Shown: in pieces, positions 24,500 through 25,733 of the stretch
Position numbering within the stretch: position 1 is the first letter of the stretch
How the letters are laid out: every line of letters starts with the position of its first letter
NCBI GenBank assembly: GCA_964515255.1
Contig: CAZETL010000006.1
Span: 1-25,733 of the forward strand
DNA length: 25,733 nucleotides
Direction of reading: 5' to 3'
From: GCA-016699975 sp964515255
Lineage (GTDB): Bacteria > Patescibacteriota > Minisyncoccia > Moranbacterales > UBA1568
Translations under genes and position numbers: made by a program
The notes under the pieces: generated by a model
What the model saw: only the letters and a program-made list of their open reading frames with translations
What the model was told of the DNA's origin: nothing
Database searches by the model: none

Positions 24500-25093
24500 A
24501 TGACCAATTTCGCATCCAATGATCTCACCGCCGACCAGCTCAACTCGTTGGTCAAGAAAGCGGGAGGTCATGAGCAGGTTCTCCGGATTCTGTCCGGCGA
24601 GCTCAAGATTCAGATCCTCTCCACGACGAGTGATCCGGACGTAGCGATTCCGGACGAGACCGAGCAGTTCCTGACCGTCAGTTCCGACCTCGCCTTCGGC
24701 GAACGCATCTTTCGCGGCAACTACGGCTCGATAAATTGCAGTTTGACGGAGGATATGTTTCCCGTCACCGAAGACCAGCACGGTGAGTGGGAGTGGAAGC
24801 TCTTCCGTTTCAAGGAGAACCTTTCTTGCGAAAATTTGATTCGGTTGATCAAGAAAGATGGCTTCGAGCCTGCCCAAACCGGCCACATCCTCACCTTCGG
24901 GGAAATCAATCCCGAAGAACAGCGGAAGTACCCGATCATCGGCCTCGGCTCGATCGCCGAGGTCGGCCTGGGTCGGGTCGTCCTTGGACCGTGGAGCGAC
25001 TACGACAGGCGTGAGCTCCACCTCTATTGGTTCGTCGATGACTGGCGCGACTACTTCCGTTTCCTCGGTGTTCGTCGGCGCTCCGTCGCTTGA
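24500..25093 (+). CDS. Orphan protein resembling a CPR-restricted family
   Basis: A 197-residue soluble protein. Its N-terminal helix DQLNSLVKKAGGHEQVLRIL with GELKI matches, from memory, a recurrent opening in a CPR-restricted family of unknown function (LGG...RGEL). The centre NLSCENLIRLIKKDGFEP and the C-terminal ELHLYWFVDDWRDYFRFLGV, ending in a short Arg-rich tail, fit the same family. AAGGAG (24488-24493) is 6 nt before the ATG. Codon use favours C-ending codons more than neighbouring housekeeping genes (my impression, not counted). It is alone in its transcript, with a structured leader and a very strong terminator. A regulatory or conflict-related role is possible, but nothing in the sequence shows it. 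Confidence 0.78.
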   Translation: MTNFASNDLTADQLNSLVKKAGGHEQVLRILSGELKIQILSTTSDPDVAIPDETEQFLTVSSDLAFGERIFRGNYGSINCSLTEDMFPVTEDQHGEWEWKLFRFKENLSCENLIRLIKKDGFEPAQTGHILTFGEINPEEQRKYPIIGLGSIAEVGLGRVVLGPWSDYDRRELHLYWFVDDWRDYFRFLGVRRRSVA

Positions 25094-25149
25094 GTCTCAG
25101 TTCTCTGGTCTTAGGACCTTAGACACTTTGACTCTCGGTTTAAATGGTA

Positions 25150-25182
25150 CCCCCTCTTGCAGCGCAGGAGGGGGGATTTTTT
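25150..25182 (+). terminator. Strong terminator after the orphan gene
   Basis: An 11-bp stem with one T-G pair (25150-25160 with 25164-25174) encloses a 3-nt loop, followed by GATTTTTT. It lies 57 nt past the stop codon at 25093. Confidence 0.9.
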
Positions 25183-25274
25183 GCTATACCATTTACATTA
25201 GCAAAAGCAGTCTCATGGCTACGGCTTGAGAGATGCTGGTCGCAAGCGAAAATGATCGAATGCAAGGCTTTTCC

Positions 25275-25361
25275 TGGTGCCGCGGGAGGGACTTGAACCC
25301 TCATGGGCTTGCGCCCACACGATTTTGAGTCGTGCGTGTCTGCCAGTTCCACCACCGCGGC
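25275..25361 (-). tRNA. tRNA-Leu (anticodon CAA)
   Basis: The minus strand has acceptor GCCGCGG with CCGCGGC, a D-arm, anticodon stem CACGA/TCGTG with loop CTCAAAA giving CAA, a long variable arm typical of class II tRNA (GGGCGCAAGCCC), and T-arm GAGGGTTCAAGTCCCTC. The discriminator is A and CCA is encoded (25277-25275), unlike the tRNA-Gln in this window. It is transcribed away from parA. Confidence 0.95.
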
Positions 25362-25368
25362 TTTATTC

Positions 25369-25397
25369 TTGAAGGAAACTTTCTCCGAGAGTATACT
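25369..25397 (+). promoter_or_regulatory. Promoter for parA
   Basis: TTGAAG (25369-25374) and TATACT (25392-25397) are 17 nt apart. The predicted start near 25404 gives a leader of about 50 nt. Confidence 0.65.
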
Positions 25398-25417
25398 GGA
25401 GAAGTCCGAAAAATCAA
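25390..25417 (-). promoter_or_regulatory. Promoter for tRNA-Leu, sharing the parA -10
   Basis: On minus, TTGATT (25417-25412) and TATACT (25395-25390) are 16 nt apart. AGTATACT (25390-25397) is a palindrome, so its -10 overlaps that of the parA promoter. The tRNA 5' end at 25361 would be about 22 nt from the start site. Confidence 0.55.
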
Positions 25418-25453
25418 AGGCTGAGCCAATTTTTTGCATGGGAAATTTTGAAT

Positions 25454-25733
25454 ATGGCAAAAGTGATTATTCTCGTCAATCAGAAGGGCGGCGTCGGGAA
25501 GACGACATCGACGATCAATATCGCCCGCTATATAGCGGATGCGGGGAAGCGCGTGCTTCTTATCGATCTTGATCCGCAAGCAAATGCGTCTTCCGGCATC
25601 GGCGTTGATCCGCGCCTCCTCGAGAAAACCCTGTACCATGCGCTCCTTCTCGGAGAGAAGCTCGAAAATGTCGTCCTTTCGACTCCGATCGAAAACCAGC
25701 ATCTCTTGCCGTCGTCCCAAGATCTCGCCGGAG
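25454..25733 (+). CDS. parA: ParA/Soj-type chromosome partitioning ATPase (5' part, runs off the window)
   Basis: The first 93 residues of a deviant-Walker P-loop ATPase: KGGVGKTT (11-18, with the signature Lys11), then NIARYIADAGKRVLLIDLDP with Walker A-prime, and QANASSGIGVDPR. ParA binds DNA nonspecifically when ATP-bound and with ParB moves replicated origins apart. The gene continues past 25733, so C-terminal motifs are not seen. The ATG at 25454 fits the family N-terminus and has only a weak GGGAAA 11 nt upstream. parA often sits near the origin with parB, so parB may follow outside the window. A minD-like identity is less likely given the KGGVGKTT plus DPQANAS pattern. Confidence 0.92.
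   Translation, partial: MAKVIILVNQKGGVGKTTSTINIARYIADAGKRVLLIDLDPQANASSGIGVDPRLLEKTLYHALLLGEKLENVVLSTPIENQHLLPSSQDLAG

Noticed and set aside
1..25733. CRISPR array, rRNA, prophage or integrase
   Set aside because: No regularly spaced repeats, no rRNA-like segments, and no integrase, capsid or terminase proteins were seen.

Overview
The window looks like a piece of a Patescibacteria (Candidate Phyla Radiation) chromosome, probably from the Parcubacteria side. The signs are compact single-copy housekeeping genes mixed with small lineage-restricted proteins, a long coiled-coil membrane protein next to a TraG/VirB4-like ATPase, a GtrA protein, several glycosyltransferases, and many genes with no Shine-Dalgarno (SD) sequence. 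TGA works as a stop codon here (it ends the first glycosyltransferase, uppP and others, with no in-frame TGA inside recognisable genes), so the Gracilibacteria/SR1 recoding does not apply. This placement rests on gene content from memory; no search was run.

Layout. 1-600: a small zinc-ribbon protein on the minus strand with its own promoter and terminator. 611-4974: a plus-strand run of two GT4 glycosyltransferases, a DNA polymerase III delta-prime subunit and an FtsQ-like division protein, closed by a bidirectional terminator. 5029-8691: two minus-strand polytopic GT-C glycosyltransferases. 8796-8811: a symmetrical promoter core that can fire both ways. 8838-16490: a five-gene plus-strand cassette (giant coiled-coil/membrane protein, small helical protein, coiled-coil protein, proline-rich adaptor-like protein, TraG/VirB4-like ATPase). 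16515-17390: terminator, a small ABM-type monooxygenase, a MITE-like inverted-repeat element and a gene-free stretch. 17391-18515: an unrecognised zinc-ribbon protein. 18619-21869 (minus): AT-hook-like protein, GtrA protein, dnaX and tRNA-Gln. 22131-23767: uppP and folD. 23862-25093: two divergent orphan genes with structured leaders. 25275-25733: tRNA-Leu(CAA) and the start of parA.

How the genes fit together. The glycosyltransferases, GtrA and UppP point to a polyprenyl-phosphate-linked surface glycan pathway. DnaX and the delta-prime subunit are two clamp-loader parts at separate loci. The most interesting unit is the 8838-16490 cassette. Its last gene is an AAA-type DNA/protein-translocation ATPase. 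Two of the other proteins share a coiled-coil/[KR]YLF module, which suggests an assembled membrane-anchored machine.

Two technical points affect the annotation. The ten-N gap at 12006-12015 is flanked by the same hexamer, and collapsing it joins the two flanking ORFs into one 1205-residue protein. Several ORFs begin downstream of the longest possible start, as promoter and ribosome-binding-site positions show.
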